Assembly: GCF_010365805.1 (NCBI RefSeq)
Contig: NZ_CP048386.1
Location: forward strand, 434,001 to 498,000
Length of the DNA: 64,000 bases
Direction of reading: 5' to 3'
Source: Spiroplasma sp. BIUS-1
GTDB taxonomy: Bacteria > Bacillota_I > Bacilli_A > Mycoplasmatales > Mycoplasmataceae
Shown piece by piece: positions 1 to 9,676 of the stretch; the first letter of the stretch is position 1, and each line of letters begins with the position of its first letter. The notes beneath the pieces were generated by a model, which was not told the origin of the DNA, ran no database searches, and worked only from the letters and a program-made list of their open reading frames with translations. Both the position numbers and the translations under genes were made by a program.

Positions 1-1
1 A

Positions 2-358
2 GATTTAGTTTTAAATGACATGAAAGCTGTAAAAAGTGCAGCTCCAAATAACTGTGTAAAAGTTATTTTAGAAAATTGTTTATTAACAAAAGAAGAAATT
101 ACAAAATGTTGTGAATTAGCTTTAGAAGCTAAATTAGAATTTGTTAAAACTTCAACAGGATTTTCAACAGGGGGAGCAACTTTTGAAGATGTAGCTCTTA
201 TGAAATCTGTTGTTAAAGATAATGCAAAAGTTAAAGCTGCTGGTGGAGTTAGAACTTTTGATGATGCTATGAAAATGATCGAAAATGGAGCAGATCGTTT
301 AGGAACAAGCGGTGGAGTTGCTATTGTTCAAGGACAAGAGCACAAAAACGGTTACTAG
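2..358 (+). CDS. deoC: Deoxyribose-phosphate aldolase, C-terminal part (5' end outside window)
   Basis: DeoC cleaves 2-deoxyribose-5-phosphate to glyceraldehyde-3-phosphate and acetaldehyde in deoxynucleoside salvage; it is a cytosolic TIM-barrel enzyme. The last 118 residues are visible, about half of the family's usual length of roughly 220. FVKTSTGF carries the Schiff-base lysine, VKAAGGVRT carries the second catalytic lysine, and [10 protein letters not shown] is the phosphate-binding end. The frame is open to the window edge, so the start is upstream. Two hairpins with T-runs follow. Identification is firm. Confidence 0.96.
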   Translation, partial: DLVLNDMKAVKSAAPNNCVKVILENCLLTKEEITKCCELALEAKLEFVKTSTGFSTGGATFEDVALMKSVVKDNAKVKAAGGVRTFDDAMKMIENGADRLGTSGGVAIVQGQEHKNGY

Positions 359-385
359 TTTTTTTAAAAGCATTTTAATAATTTT

Positions 386-410
386 AAGTACTAAATAAGT
401 ACTTTTTTTA
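386..410 (+). terminator. Rho-independent terminator after deoC
   Basis: A perfect 7-bp stem (386-392 with 398-404) with a 5-nt loop runs directly into a T-run. Confidence 0.8.
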
Positions 411-420
411 TAGCTTGAAT

Positions 421-450
421 AAGGTTGCTTATAAAAAGCACCTTTTTTTT
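421..450 (+). terminator. Second hairpin with T-run
   Basis: AAGGT and GCTT (one bulged T) pair with AAGC and ACCTT, followed by T8. It lies 16 nt after the first terminator and just upstream of a TATAAT box at 453-458 that probably serves the next gene. Confidence 0.6.
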
Positions 451-491
451 GGTATAATATAAATAATGTATTTGTCTAAGGAGCATTTTTA

Positions 492-2291
492 ATGAAAAAA
501 CACGGTTTTGAAATTGATGACTATAATTTACCTGCATCAGTTAGAAAAAGAATTGACGATTTAGTTGACCTAAATATCAATCCTTCAACAATTAACTTAA
601 TAACAGCTGAGTTTTCTGCTTCTAGTGACGAAGTTAAAGAAAATATCGGAAGATATATTGCAAGACTTCTAGAAATAGAAGATTTTGTTATTCAAAAATC
701 TTATGAAAAAAACAAAGAATTTGGAGCTGGAATTAACTTAAAACAAGAAATGATGATGAAAAATCGTCAGACAAATCTTTTAAGAATTCAACAAATTTTT
801 ATTAAAAATGATCAAGAAAAAGATAGAGTTAATAAATTTAATCAAAGAGTTCAAGAAGCAAATAGTAGCAATGAACCATTGCTTGATTTTAAAGAAGCTA
901 TGGTTATAAAAAATAGAGTAGAAACAGATGAAACTTTAAGATTACAAGAACTTGCAAATAAAAGAAGAAAAATTGAACTTGCAATTTTAGAAGAACAAGA
1001 AAAAATAAAAGTTGCTCAAAAACAATATCAAAGAGCAAAATTGGAAGATGACAATATAACTCAAGAATTAAAATTAAATGTTGTTAAATTTGCAAATAAA
1101 AGATTAAAAGAAATATCTGAAGCTATTCAAACTTACAAAACAGTTGATAAAATTCCTGATGAAATAATTGATAATAAAACTGTTGCTAAAAAAGATTTTT
1201 TAAATCAAAATGATAAAATTGTTTTTGAAAAATTACAAAATGATATCAAGAATTTAAATGAGAAGAAAGCAAAAAGTAGCTCTACTCAAACTTTAGAAGT
1301 TGATTTAGAAACATTCTTTGATGTTCCTGGATTTGGAGCAGAAGATAGCTATGAAGCTTTAGAGTATCCTAGATATCCTACAAAAAATGTTAAGAAAAAA
1401 AATAAAGTAGTTTCAAAAAACAAACCAGAAGCTAAAAAAGAAGTAGCAGCTAAAAATAATCAAAAACAAAAACCAAAAACAGAAACAAAAAAACAAGTTG
1501 TAACTAAAAAAGTAGAAACTGTTAAAAAAGAAGTTAAAAAAGAAGAAGTTGTTTCTAAAAAAAATAATAAAGATCAAGAAGCAGAAAAAATAATAAGAAA
1601 AATTAAAAAAAAAGCAAAAGCTAAAGACAGACAAATTGAAAAAATAATTAAAGAAAAAGAAGATATTAAAAAAGAATTAACAAAACTAAAAGAAGAAAAG
1701 AAAATTAATGAACTTAGAGAATTAGAAAATAAAAAGAAAAAGCTTAGCGAAAATTATGAAGAGAATGTAAAAAAAGAAAAAAGAAAAATAGAAACTACTC
1801 ATCAAATTTTAGAAAAAAAATGAAAAGCAGAAACTGTTGCTCAGTCTTTAAATTCTAAGAAAAAAGCATTTAATGCAGTTAATTCTATAAAAGAAAAATC
1901 AAAATTAGTTGATTCAAACAAAGAGCAACCAAAGAAAGTTGAACAACCAAAACAAGTTCAACAACCAAAGAAAGTTGAGCAACCAAAACAAGTTCAACAA
2001 GTTAATATTGTTAATCAACAACCAAAGAAAGTTGAACAACCAAAACCATTAGTTCAAGAAGTTAAACAAGAAAAAATAACTTTCGCAAATAAAAATAACA
2101 TTTCAGCTGAAGTTAAAAAGCAAAATGCTTTTGAAGAAGATGAAAAAAGAATTTTATATTTAGAAAGAAAAAAAGCTTTGAACATGATAACTAATGAAGA
2201 GTTGGATGAATTAGAACTTAAAAAAAGAAAAAATAATCATACTTCAAATAAAGTTAACCTAAGAAAGTTTAGATTAATAAAAAAATACTAG
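492..2291 (+). CDS. Large Lys/Glu-rich coiled-coil protein of unknown function
   Basis: This is a 599-residue protein that I do not recognise. The N-terminal third is an ordinary helical region (SVRKRIDDLVDL, EENIGRYIARLLEI-like). From about residue 140 to the end it is dominated by Lys, Glu and Gln with long predicted coiled coils. Around residues 475-520 it has short repeats built on QPKKVEQPKQVQ. There is one in-frame TGA (1821-1823, Trp). There is no signal peptide or membrane segment, so it is probably cytosolic or cytoskeleton-like. The start has a good SD (AAGGAG) 8-9 nt upstream. A strong terminator follows. Confidence 0.85.
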
Positions 2292-2327
2292 AAAATAAAA
2301 AGTAAATTTAAGTTTACTTTTTATTTT
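2292..2327 (+). terminator. Strong terminator
   Basis: A perfect 15-bp stem (2292-2306 with 2313-2327) with a 6-nt loop follows the stop codon; the 3' arm is T-rich. Confidence 0.8.
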
Positions 2328-2361
2328 ACAAATTATAATTATTTGGAAAAGAGAAAAAAAT

Positions 2362-2874
2362 ATGAAACTTGAATTTGTAAATCCAACACTAAAATATAAA
2401 AATGAAATTTCTCAAGCATTATTAGAAATAATAAATATAGAGGAAGTAAATGATCCTATACCAGGAACTTCTAATATTAATGGTTATTCAACTATTGAAG
2501 AGTGATTAGAATTTGTTAATAAAAAAGATATTGACACTGTTTTAGTTCCTTTTATTCAATACTTGGTATTTAACGAAAATAAAGAGCTAGTAGGTTTTTT
2601 GAATATAAGATTATCTTTAAATGAACATCTTTTAAACTTTGGAGGACACATTGGCTATTGTGTCGTTCCTAAACATAGAAGAAGAGGTTATGCAACTGAA
2701 ATGATGAAACGAGCTATTAAAGTTTGCAAGGAAAATGATATTAACGAAATATTAATGACATGCAAAGTTGATAACTTAGCTTCTGAAAAAATAATCTTAA
2801 AAAATAATGGAAATTTTGATGATATTAGATTTGATGGTAAATCAAGCTTTAAAAGATTTTGAATAAAATTATAA
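2362..2874 (+). CDS. GNAT-family N-acetyltransferase
   Basis: This 170-residue protein matches the GNAT fold that transfers acetyl from acetyl-CoA to an amine. Residues about 94-115 contain the core strand and acetyl-CoA loop (GYCVVPKHRRRGYATEM, the R-x-x-G-x-A pattern). A later segment, NLASEKIILKNNGNF, matches motif B. Two Trp codons are TGA. The substrate cannot be inferred; the family includes RimJ/RimL-like and antibiotic or small-molecule acetylases. It stands alone between terminators. Confidence 0.85.
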
Positions 2875-2912
2875 ATCTCATTTTATTGTAAAAATAATAT
2901 GAGATTTTTTTT
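2873..2912 (+). terminator. Terminator after GNAT gene
   Basis: A 9-bp stem (2873-2881 with 2899-2907) is followed by T-residues. It overlaps the stop codon of the acetyltransferase. Confidence 0.8.
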
Positions 2913-2945
2913 ATGCTAAAATAACCATATAAAAGGTGGAATAAC

Positions 2946-4697
2946 ATGACTTCAAAACAATTTAATGGATTTGATGTATCTTGGTATACAAAAAACAAAA
3001 TGAAGAGCTTTTTAAAAAAAGTTGGTGCAAGTTTTGGTTTTGTTATTGTCTTAATGCCTATATTTGGTATTATTCTATCTATTGGAAACGCAGCTAATTT
3101 AGATGTTTTGAAAAACATTGGAAATATTTTATTTGCAAATATTGGTCTTTACTTCACGATAGCTATAATAATTGGCTTTACTTCAAATAAAGGATCTGCA
3201 GTATTGGCAGGAATTCTTTCTTATTTGGTTTTTAATATTTTTATATCAAGTTTTATTCAAAATCCAGATAAATCTTTTTTCAATATTTGATTTTGAAAAA
3301 ATCTTCAAAGTAATGCTTATTTAACTAAATTCTTCTTTGGAAATATTAAAACTTTTAACTCTGGGGTTGTTGGAGGAATTCTAATTGGTGTTTATGTAAC
3401 TTATATTTTTAATAGATTTAAAGATACAAACTTACCAAAAGGATTAGAATTCTTTTCTAAGGAAAAGTTAACAATAATAATTTCTGTATTTTCTTCAATT
3501 ATATTTGCTTCTTTTTTTATAATTGTTTGACCTGTTATTGGATTTACTTTAACTTTTATTGGAAGTGGAGTTGCAAAGTCTCCAATCGGAATCGATTCGT
3601 TTATATTTAGAACTTTTCAAAGAATGTTAATTCCTTTTGGATCAAGTTTATTATGACAATCTCCAATGTGATACACACAAATAGGGGGAAATCTTGTTGA
3701 ATATCAACAAGACTTATTAATACAATACTTAATAAGAACTCAAGAACTTACTCCTGATTTAATAACTAACTTGTTATCGATAACTGCTAAAGGAAATGAT
3801 CAAACAAGTATTATAGCTATTATAAACAATGTTTTAGGAGATAAAGATTTAAATAACGTAATGAATGATTGATTTACAAATACTCAAGAGATATTTTCAA
3901 AAACAGGAGATCAGTTTATTTGAATTGCTGTTTCAAACAGTAAATTAATCACAATCGATGATTGCTGAAATGTAGGTTTTAGAGTAAGTAGATTTATTTC
4001 TGGTGGTTATGTTAATTCAATCTTTACATTACCTGCAATTAGTTGTGCAATGTTATTTTTGACACCAAAAGGTGAAAGAAGAAATAAAATGGGAATGTAC
4101 ATTACAGCCGGACTAACTGCAATGTTAATTGGAGTAACTGAACCTGTAGAATATTTATTTTGTTATACTATGCCTTTATTCTATTTTGCAATTTATTGTC
4201 CTTTTAATGGAATCATAGCTGCTTTAACTTCAATTTTTAAAGTTAAAATAGGAACATCATTTTCAACAGGTATTTTTGATTTTACTTTAAGTGGTATCGT
4301 TCCAACTGTTAATGGTGCTGATACAAGAATATGAATAATACCTATAATTGGATTAATAGCTGCAACAATAATGTTTTTTGCAACTTACTTTTGATTTAAA
4401 TACTATAACGAAAAAGAAAAAAGAGTAAACATAAAAGCAAGAAACCTAAGAGACTCACTATATTTATTTTTAGATGAAATAGGGGGAATTAGAAATATTA
4501 AAAACTATCAAATTAATGATAATAAGTTAAATATTTCCTTTAAAAGAGAACCTGAAGTATCTAAATTATTTAATACTTTTGATGTTATTGAAAAAAATAA
4601 TAATGAATACAAATTGCAAATAAAAGAAAATAAAATGGAAGTTATAGAACTTACAAATTATATTATTAGCAATAGAATAACAAAAAAGGGAAATTAA
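2946..4697 (+). CDS. PTS sugar permease, EIIC domain with degenerate EIIB-like tail
   Basis: This 583-residue membrane protein belongs to the glucose/glucosamine/maltose EIIC family, which imports and phosphorylates sugars with HPr/EI-derived phosphate. About ten hydrophobic segments occur between residues 25 and 485. Family hallmarks include LIPFGSSLLWQSPMWY and the motif GVTEPVEYLFCY, which contains the conserved Glu-Pro of the substrate site. Residues about 500-583 align with an EIIB domain (LDEIGGIRNIKNYQI) but have no cysteine where the phosphorylated Cys normally follows. A separate EIIB or EIIBCA partner would then be needed. The substrate cannot be fixed from sequence. SD is AAAGGTGG. 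Confidence 0.88.
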
Positions 4698-4707
4698 TCC
4701 CTTTTTT
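4682..4707. terminator. Bidirectional terminator between convergent PTS and coaBC genes
   Basis: A perfect 10-bp stem AAAAAAGGGA/TCCCTTTTTT has T-runs on both strands. It includes the PTS stop codon and reaches the coaBC stop. Confidence 0.85.
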
Positions 4708-5881
4708 AAATGTTTTCATTTATTGTTTTTATAATATTAAAAGCTACTTCATCTTTTCTTAATTGATCAAATTCAATTAATTCTTTTGTTTTTGTAACAA
4801 GTATTTTTATTTGGTTATAATCTGATTCCATGGCTGAAGCTAAATTAATAACTAGCATATCAAGGTTCTTTTCATTTACTTTATTTCAAGCTTTTTCTAG
4901 ATCAAAGTCATTTGCAAGTGAAAATCCTACTAAAAATTGGTGTTTTTTTACTTTTCCAAGTTCTTTTAAAACATCAATGGCAGGAGAAAACTCAAGTTTC
5001 ATGTCTTTTACATCACTTTGTCTTTTTTCTATTTTTTTATCTACATAGTTTTCTACTTCAAAATCATATAAAGCAGCAGAACAAATTACAATATCGCTTT
5101 GTTCAAAGTTTGCCAACATTGAGTCAAGCATTTCTTTGTTTGTCTTTACATAAGTGTTATTTTCATCAATATTGTTAGGTGTTAAAGTGTCTCCAAACAC
5201 TGTTTTAAGGCTTTTAGAGTGATTTTTTAATATGTTCTTTAATTCCATACCCATTTTGCCACTGCTTGCGTTTGTGATATATCTGACTTTATCTATATAA
5301 CTTCTTGTCTTTCCAAAGTTAAGTAAAACAGCTTTATCTTTAAGTTTTTCAAAAGTATTCAAATACTTTTGAACTGATTCAAATACTTCTTTTGGTTCTA
5401 AAGCTCTTCCGACTCCTTCATGACCACTAGCAAGTTTGCCAAATTTAGGTTCAATTCATTCTACTTTTTTTGTATCTAAAAGTATTTGTTTATTTCTTTG
5501 TAAAATAGGGTTTAAATACATGTTTGAATTCATACTTGGAAATAGAAGGGTGTTGTAAGATGAAACTGCAAATACTAAACTTGCAATGTCATTTGCAATT
5601 CCGCTAGCTATTTTGCCAATAAAGTTATAACTTGCTGGATAAACTATATTTAAAGTGCTTTCAAAAGCTATTTTAATATGATCTGCATAGTGATGTTGAT
5701 CATAAAAGTCTCTGTCAAAGATATCGTCTATATATTCTATACCTTTGAAATCAACAAACTTTTTAGCATTTTTAGTTAATATCAATTTAACTTCATATTC
5801 TTGACTTAAAAGATCATAAAGTTCTTTTGATTTACTAGCAGCAATTCCGCCAGTAACTATTAAATTAACTTGTTTTTTCAT
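4706..5881 (-). CDS. coaBC: Bifunctional phosphopantothenoylcysteine decarboxylase/synthetase
   Basis: This 391-residue enzyme performs two consecutive steps of CoA synthesis: it ligates cysteine to 4'-phosphopantothenate, then decarboxylates the product. The N-terminal flavoprotein domain shows LIVTGGIAASKS and the PSMNSNMY substrate motif. The C-terminal synthetase domain shows YIDKVRYITNASSGKMG, the usual nucleotide-binding signature. Trp TGA codons occur at the domain junction and near the C-terminus. It works with coaE (50246-50815) in the same window. Length fits the family (about 390-410). Confidence 0.93.
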
Positions 5882-5949
5882 ATTTTCACCACTTCTAAAG
5901 TTATTATCTTATTTTTTTGCCATTTTTTTCACTTTTTTATCAAATATTA

Positions 5950-5978
5950 TTGCAACATATAAGATAAGTATCTATAAT
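5950..5978 (+). promoter_or_regulatory. Consensus sigma-70-type promoter of rpsU
   Basis: TTGCAA (5950-5955) and TATAAT (5973-5978) are separated by exactly 17 bp, with the rpsU SD (AGGAG) and ATG about 25 nt downstream. Confidence 0.8.
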
Positions 5979-6002
5979 TATTTTTGACTAGGAGTTGAAA
6001 AA

Positions 6003-6167
6003 ATGGCAAGTGTTGTTGTACGCGAAGGTGAACCAATTGAAAAAGCACTAAAACGTTTTCAAAAAGTAGCTGCTTCAAACAAATCAGAAGCAAGAAGACG
6101 TGAATATCATTTAAGTAAAAAAGAAAAACGTATTTACAAACAAAAACAAAACAAAAAATTTGGATAA
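6003..6167 (+). CDS. rpsU: 30S ribosomal protein S21
   Basis: This 54-residue basic protein begins MASVVVREGEPIEKALKRF, which is diagnostic of S21, a small-subunit protein that helps translation initiation. The Lys/Arg-rich tail (RREYHLSKKEKRIYKQK) is typical. It is monocistronic, with a near-consensus promoter, an AGGAG SD and its own terminator. Confidence 0.95.
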   Translation: MASVVVREGEPIEKALKRFQKVAASNKSEARRREYHLSKKEKRIYKQKQNKKFG

Positions 6168-6180
6168 TCCAATTTTTTTT
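6153..6180 (+). terminator. rpsU terminator
   Basis: An A-rich arm ending TTTGGA pairs, with one bulge, to TCCAATTTTTT. It overlaps the rpsU stop codon. Confidence 0.65.
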
Positions 6181-6199
6181 TAACTTTTTTTGTATTTTT

Positions 6200-6228
6200 T
6201 TGTTTATTATTGACAATTAATATATAAT
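6200..6228 (+). promoter_or_regulatory. Probable promoter for the H1-tail protein gene
   Basis: TTGTTT (6200-6205) and TATAAT (6223-6228) are 17 bp apart, 34 nt before the start codon. Confidence 0.55.
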
Positions 6229-6261
6229 ATATTTGTTTAGATAGTATTTAAGGGGGCAGTT

Positions 6262-6933
6262 ATGGCAGCAAAAGGTACACCAAAAAATTCAAAGACAAAT
6301 GCAATTCAAAGTTTAAGAGCAACAGGTAATAGTAAAAAGCTATCAAGTGGTAAGGCTTTTGAAAGACCTAAATTGCTTTTCAATGAAGGGATTTCTAAAG
6401 TTGAACTTTTAAGACAATCAAATTACTTATCATCAACTAAGAAATCTAAAGCTGGAAGAGACCTAAGTGCTTTACCTCCAGGAGTTAGAAAATCAATCGA
6501 AGATAAAGAAAGAATTGCGGCAGCTTTAAATTTTGCATCAAAAAATGATGTTGAAGATATTAGAAAAAGATTTTTAATCGAAAAGAAACCTTTAACAAAA
6601 CAAAGAGCAAATGAAATTAGAGATGAAAGAATGGCATTCTTTAAATCTAACATTGAAAAATCAAAATCAGGAAAAACTAAACTAAACTCATTAAATTATG
6701 GAAATGACAAAGATCCAATTAAACAAATGAGAGAAGATGAGATTGCTAGAAATAGTAAAAAATTAAAAGAATCAGTTGCTGCAACAAAGAAAACAGCAAC
6801 TGGAAAATCAGCTGCTGCTAAAAAAGCTGCTACAGCTAAAAAAACTACAACTGCTGCTAAAAAACCAGCTGCTAAAAAAGCAACTACAACTGCAAAGAAA
6901 CCAGCTGCTAAAAAATCAACAGCTAAAAAATAA
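6262..6933 (+). CDS. Basic protein with histone H1-like Ala/Lys C-terminal tail
   Basis: This 223-residue protein has no recognised function. Residues 1-155 form a charged, helical, probably globular part (LSALPPGVRKSIEDKERIA). Residues about 170-223 are a low-complexity Ala/Lys/Thr tail made of repeats such as KKPAAKKATTTA. Such tails occur in bacterial H1-like nucleoid proteins and bind nucleic acid non-specifically, so a DNA- or RNA-binding role is an inference only. SD AGGGGG sits 8 nt upstream of ATG, and a promoter and terminator flank it. Confidence 0.85.
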   Translation: MAAKGTPKNSKTNAIQSLRATGNSKKLSSGKAFERPKLLFNEGISKVELLRQSNYLSSTKKSKAGRDLSALPPGVRKSIEDKERIAAALNFASKNDVEDIRKRFLIEKKPLTKQRANEIRDERMAFFKSNIEKSKSGKTKLNSLNYGNDKDPIKQMREDEIARNSKKLKESVAATKKTATGKSAAAKKAATAKKTTTAAKKPAAKKATTTAKKPAAKKSTAKK

Positions 6934-6939
6934 TTAATG

Positions 6940-6967
6940 AAATAAAACCTTTGGTTTTATTTTTTTT
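6940..6967 (+). terminator. Terminator
   Basis: A 10-bp stem AAATAAAACC/GGTTTTATTT with a TTT loop is followed by T-residues. Confidence 0.8.
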
Positions 6968-7000
6968 GTTTTTATGACGATTAATTATATGAGGTGAATT

Positions 7001-7552
7001 ATGTATTATTTAATAGCAAAAATAAAAGAAATAGAAAATGAACTAATAACAGTTGAATCTAACAAAGTTGGATATAAAGGCTACAAAATGTTTAACACTA
7101 AAGTTGAAATAGAAGATGAATTAACTTTATATGTTATCAATTATAAAAATGAATATATAAATGAGTTTTTATTCTTTAACAACAAAAAACTAAGAGATAT
7201 TTGTGAAGAACTTTTAAACATAAAAAACATTGGCATAAACACTATTAGAAAGTTATTTTTAAACTTAGACTATGATGAATTTATTTTGATATGCAAAGAT
7301 CAAAAAGTTGATGAACTAATTAAGCAAACAAAATTATCTGAATTGACATGCAAAAAAATAATTCAAGAAGTAAGATCTAAAGTATTTAAAGTTACTTATA
7401 ATACTAAACAAATGAATATAATCAATTCATTAAATAAACTTGGATATAAGATTTCAGATATTTATAAATCAATAGAGACATTAGACTTTAAAATGAGTGA
7501 AGACAAAATTATGCAAAAAGCTCTTTTAAACTTAAATGCATATGGAAACTAA
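7001..7552 (+). CDS. ruvA: Holliday junction ATP-dependent DNA helicase subunit RuvA
   Basis: RuvA binds four-way junctions and loads RuvB. The 183-residue protein has a diverged OB-fold N-terminus (residues 1-60) and two helix-hairpin-helix motifs around residues 65-130 (NIKNIGINTIRKLF; LSELTCKKIIQEVRSKV). A C-terminal domain III (LNKLGYKISDIYKSI) normally contacts RuvB. Assignment rests partly on the overlap with ruvB immediately downstream, which starts inside its last codons. SD is GAGGTGA. Confidence 0.85.
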   Translation: MYYLIAKIKEIENELITVESNKVGYKGYKMFNTKVEIEDELTLYVINYKNEYINEFLFFNNKKLRDICEELLNIKNIGINTIRKLFLNLDYDEFILICKDQKVDELIKQTKLSELTCKKIIQEVRSKVFKVTYNTKQMNIINSLNKLGYKISDIYKSIETLDFKMSEDKIMQKALLNLNAYGN

Positions 7553-8480
7553 TATTTTTAGACCAAAATGTCTTGAAGAATTTATTGGCCAAGAAAATGT
7601 AATAAGTAACTTAAATGTATTTGTTCAATCAGCTAAAAAAAGAAATAAGAGTTTAGATCATATACTTATTTATGGTTCTTCTGGACTTGGAAAAACAAGC
7701 TTAGGTTATTTGGTATCAAATATCATGAATAAAAAAATCTATATTTTAAATGGTCCTAGCTTACAAAAGCCAAGTGATATAATATCGCCATTAACTTCTT
7801 TAAAAGAAAATGAGATACTTTTTATTGATGAAGTACATTCTGTTTCTAAAGAAGTTTTTGAAGTTTTATATCCTGTTTTAGAAGATAACAAACTTAATAT
7901 AATTGTTGGAAAAGAATATAATTCAAAAGTTGTAAATATAAAAATTCCAAACTTTACTTTAATAGGGGCAACTACAGAAATAAATAAACTTAGTGTTCCT
8001 TTTGTAAATAGATTTCCAATTTCTTTTCACTTTCAACATTACAGTGAAAAAGAAATTGCAAAGATATTAAAGATAAATTGTGAAAAGTTAAATATAAAGC
8101 TAAATGATGAGATACTTGAATACATTTCAAAGTATTGTCAAAATACTCCTAGAGTAGCTATAAATTTATTAAAGAGAATCTATGACTATTTAATTGTCTT
8201 AGAACATGATCAAATAAATATAAATTCTATTAAACAAATATTTAATAAGTTAGAAATTTTTGAATTAGGTTTAAACAGTCAAGAAGTAAATTACTTAAAA
8301 TTACTACAAGAACACAATCATTTAGGAATAGAAACTATTCAACAAGTTTTGGGATTACAACAACAAATTATTATTAAAAACATAGAGCCAATTTTAATAA
8401 GAAACTTTTTAATTGAAAAAACCATTAAAGGAAGAAAAATAACTGTTAAAGGCAAAGAGTGACTAAAAAATAACACTTAA
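7536..8480 (+). CDS. ruvB: Holliday junction branch-migration ATPase RuvB
   Basis: This 314-residue AAA+ motor drives branch migration with RuvA. Seen are the RuvB N-terminal signature FRPKCLEEFIGQENV, Walker A YGSSGLGKTS, Walker B LFIDEVH, sensor 1 GATTE and the arginine-finger region FVNRFPISF. The start overlaps ruvA by 17 nt; ATG at 7542 (two codons in) is equally possible, and neither has a clear SD, suggesting translational coupling. The C-terminus extends through a TGA Trp to TAA. Confidence 0.94.
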
Positions 8481-8502
8481 TTAATTATTGTGTGATAAAA
8501 TT

Positions 8503-8645
8503 AACTTGTATCAATAACTTTTAGTTATGAGATACGATTCGAAAGAAGGTTCCTTACTGGAATGGAACCCCTATAAGATTAATTCTTATAGCAGATCGAC
8601 TCTGATCAAGTTGATAGTTAAAAACGAGAGAAATCTCGTTTTTTT
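8503..8645 (+). ncRNA. Highly structured unidentified RNA with intrinsic terminator
   Basis: No reading frame is visible. A closing helix AACTTG (8503-8508)/CAAGTT (8607-8612) encloses four hairpins: 8508-8535 (GTATC, ATAAC stems), GGTTCC/GGAACC (8548-8569), a perfect 8-bp CTATAAGA/TCTTATAG (8571-8591) and CAGA/TCTG (8592-8604). A terminator follows at 8621-8645. It is notably more G/C-rich than its surroundings. It could be a stable small RNA or a leader of the next gene, but the terminator and the 112-nt gap favour a separate RNA. Its size is near that of the MCS4-type small RNA reported from Mycoplasma capricolum; I cannot confirm that identity. Confidence 0.7.
8621..8645 (+). terminator. 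Terminator of the structured RNA
   Basis: A 9-bp perfect stem AAAACGAGA/TCTCGTTTT with a GAAA tetraloop is followed by T-residues. Confidence 0.85.
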
Positions 8646-8757
8646 GTTACTTATATAAAAATATGGTCATTTAAAACTAATTAACAATATTTACAAAAAA
8701 ATTAGTAAAACAAAAAATAATTCAAAAATGATAAAATATTTATATGAGGAAATAAAT

Positions 8758-9606
8758 ATGAAAATAGCAGCTTTTAATGTAATTGGTTTTATTGATAAAT
8801 CAGACTTAAACGACTTTAATAATTCAGTAGAATTTTTTAAAGAAAAGGGGTTCAATGTAATAACTCCAGAAAATAAAATTGAAAACAACAAAGAGGAATC
8901 TTTAAAATTGGACTTTGAAAGAATAATGGAAAGAAAACCATTCTTATCATTGCCAACTTTTTGTAAAAAAGATGATATTAACTTTATAAAAAAAGTTAAA
9001 TGAAAAAAAGTTACAAAATCACAAACAATCTTTTGTGGAAATTCTTTTGTAACTCCATTTTTAAATGCTATTTTAAAATTTACTCCAAACACAGTACTTT
9101 ATGGACCAAACTTTATAAGTAACTTTAACTTAGATACAAAAGAAACATTGTATGTAAATTTAGTACAAAAAGCTACAATGCAAAATAGTTCAAGCGAATT
9201 AGAATTAATTGATCCAAGATATTTTGGAAAGAAAATAGTTAAAGGTAATTTGGTTGGGGGAGAAATAACTTCATTTCTAGAGCTTTATCAAACAGGATAT
9301 ATTTCAAAAGTAACTAAAAAAGACGTTTTATTAATTGATGGTATTTTTGAAAATAGAGAAGATATAGAAGAAGTTATAGAAAAACTAAATAAATTTAAAA
9401 TACTTAAAAAAGCAAAAGCTATTTTGATTTGTGAATCAATGATGGAAAATCAAGAAGTTTTAGAAAATTTCTTACAGGGGTTTAAAAACATTAAAAAAGC
9501 TAATGTTGTTGTTGGTTTAAGAGGGATGTTATCTGAAGAAATTGATATTCTTAAATTAAACCAAGAAATTAAGATTGACTTTAAAAATAATAAGGTATTT
9601 CAATAG
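8758..9606 (+). CDS. LD-carboxypeptidase/MccF-like protein (peptidase family S66), probably catalytically altered
   Basis: This 282-residue protein shows the S66 layout: an N-terminal Rossmann-like domain (FFKEKGFNVITPE), a nucleophile-elbow-like FCGNSFVTPFLNAI at about residues 92-105, then GNLVGGEITSFLEL and VLLIDGIFENREDIEEVI. S66 enzymes cleave L,D bonds in muropeptides or inactivate microcin C-like nucleotides. The usual Glu-Asp of the triad is Asp-Gly here, and the GH motif near the C-terminus reads GLRGMLSEE, so the catalytic Glu and His appear lost. The start was chosen at 8758 for its SD (GAGGA), not the upstream in-frame ATG at 8728. Confidence 0.7.
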
Positions 9607-9676
9607 TCAATTAACCTTTAACAAACTAAAAAAATAGTGTATAATATTGATAAATACATTTCGGAGGGGTTTAGAC

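Noticed and set aside
1413-1634. Minus-strand Phe-rich ORF opposite the Lys-rich gene
   Set aside because: It is the reverse complement of AAA/GAA-rich coding sequence, with no SD or promoter.
5947-6216. Minus-strand ORF across rpsU
   Set aside because: It overlaps the certain rpsU gene and its promoter, and is a shadow frame.
8503-8645. tRNA or SRP RNA gene
   Set aside because: No tRNA T-loop (GTTCRA) or cloverleaf and no SRP tetraloop region could be found.
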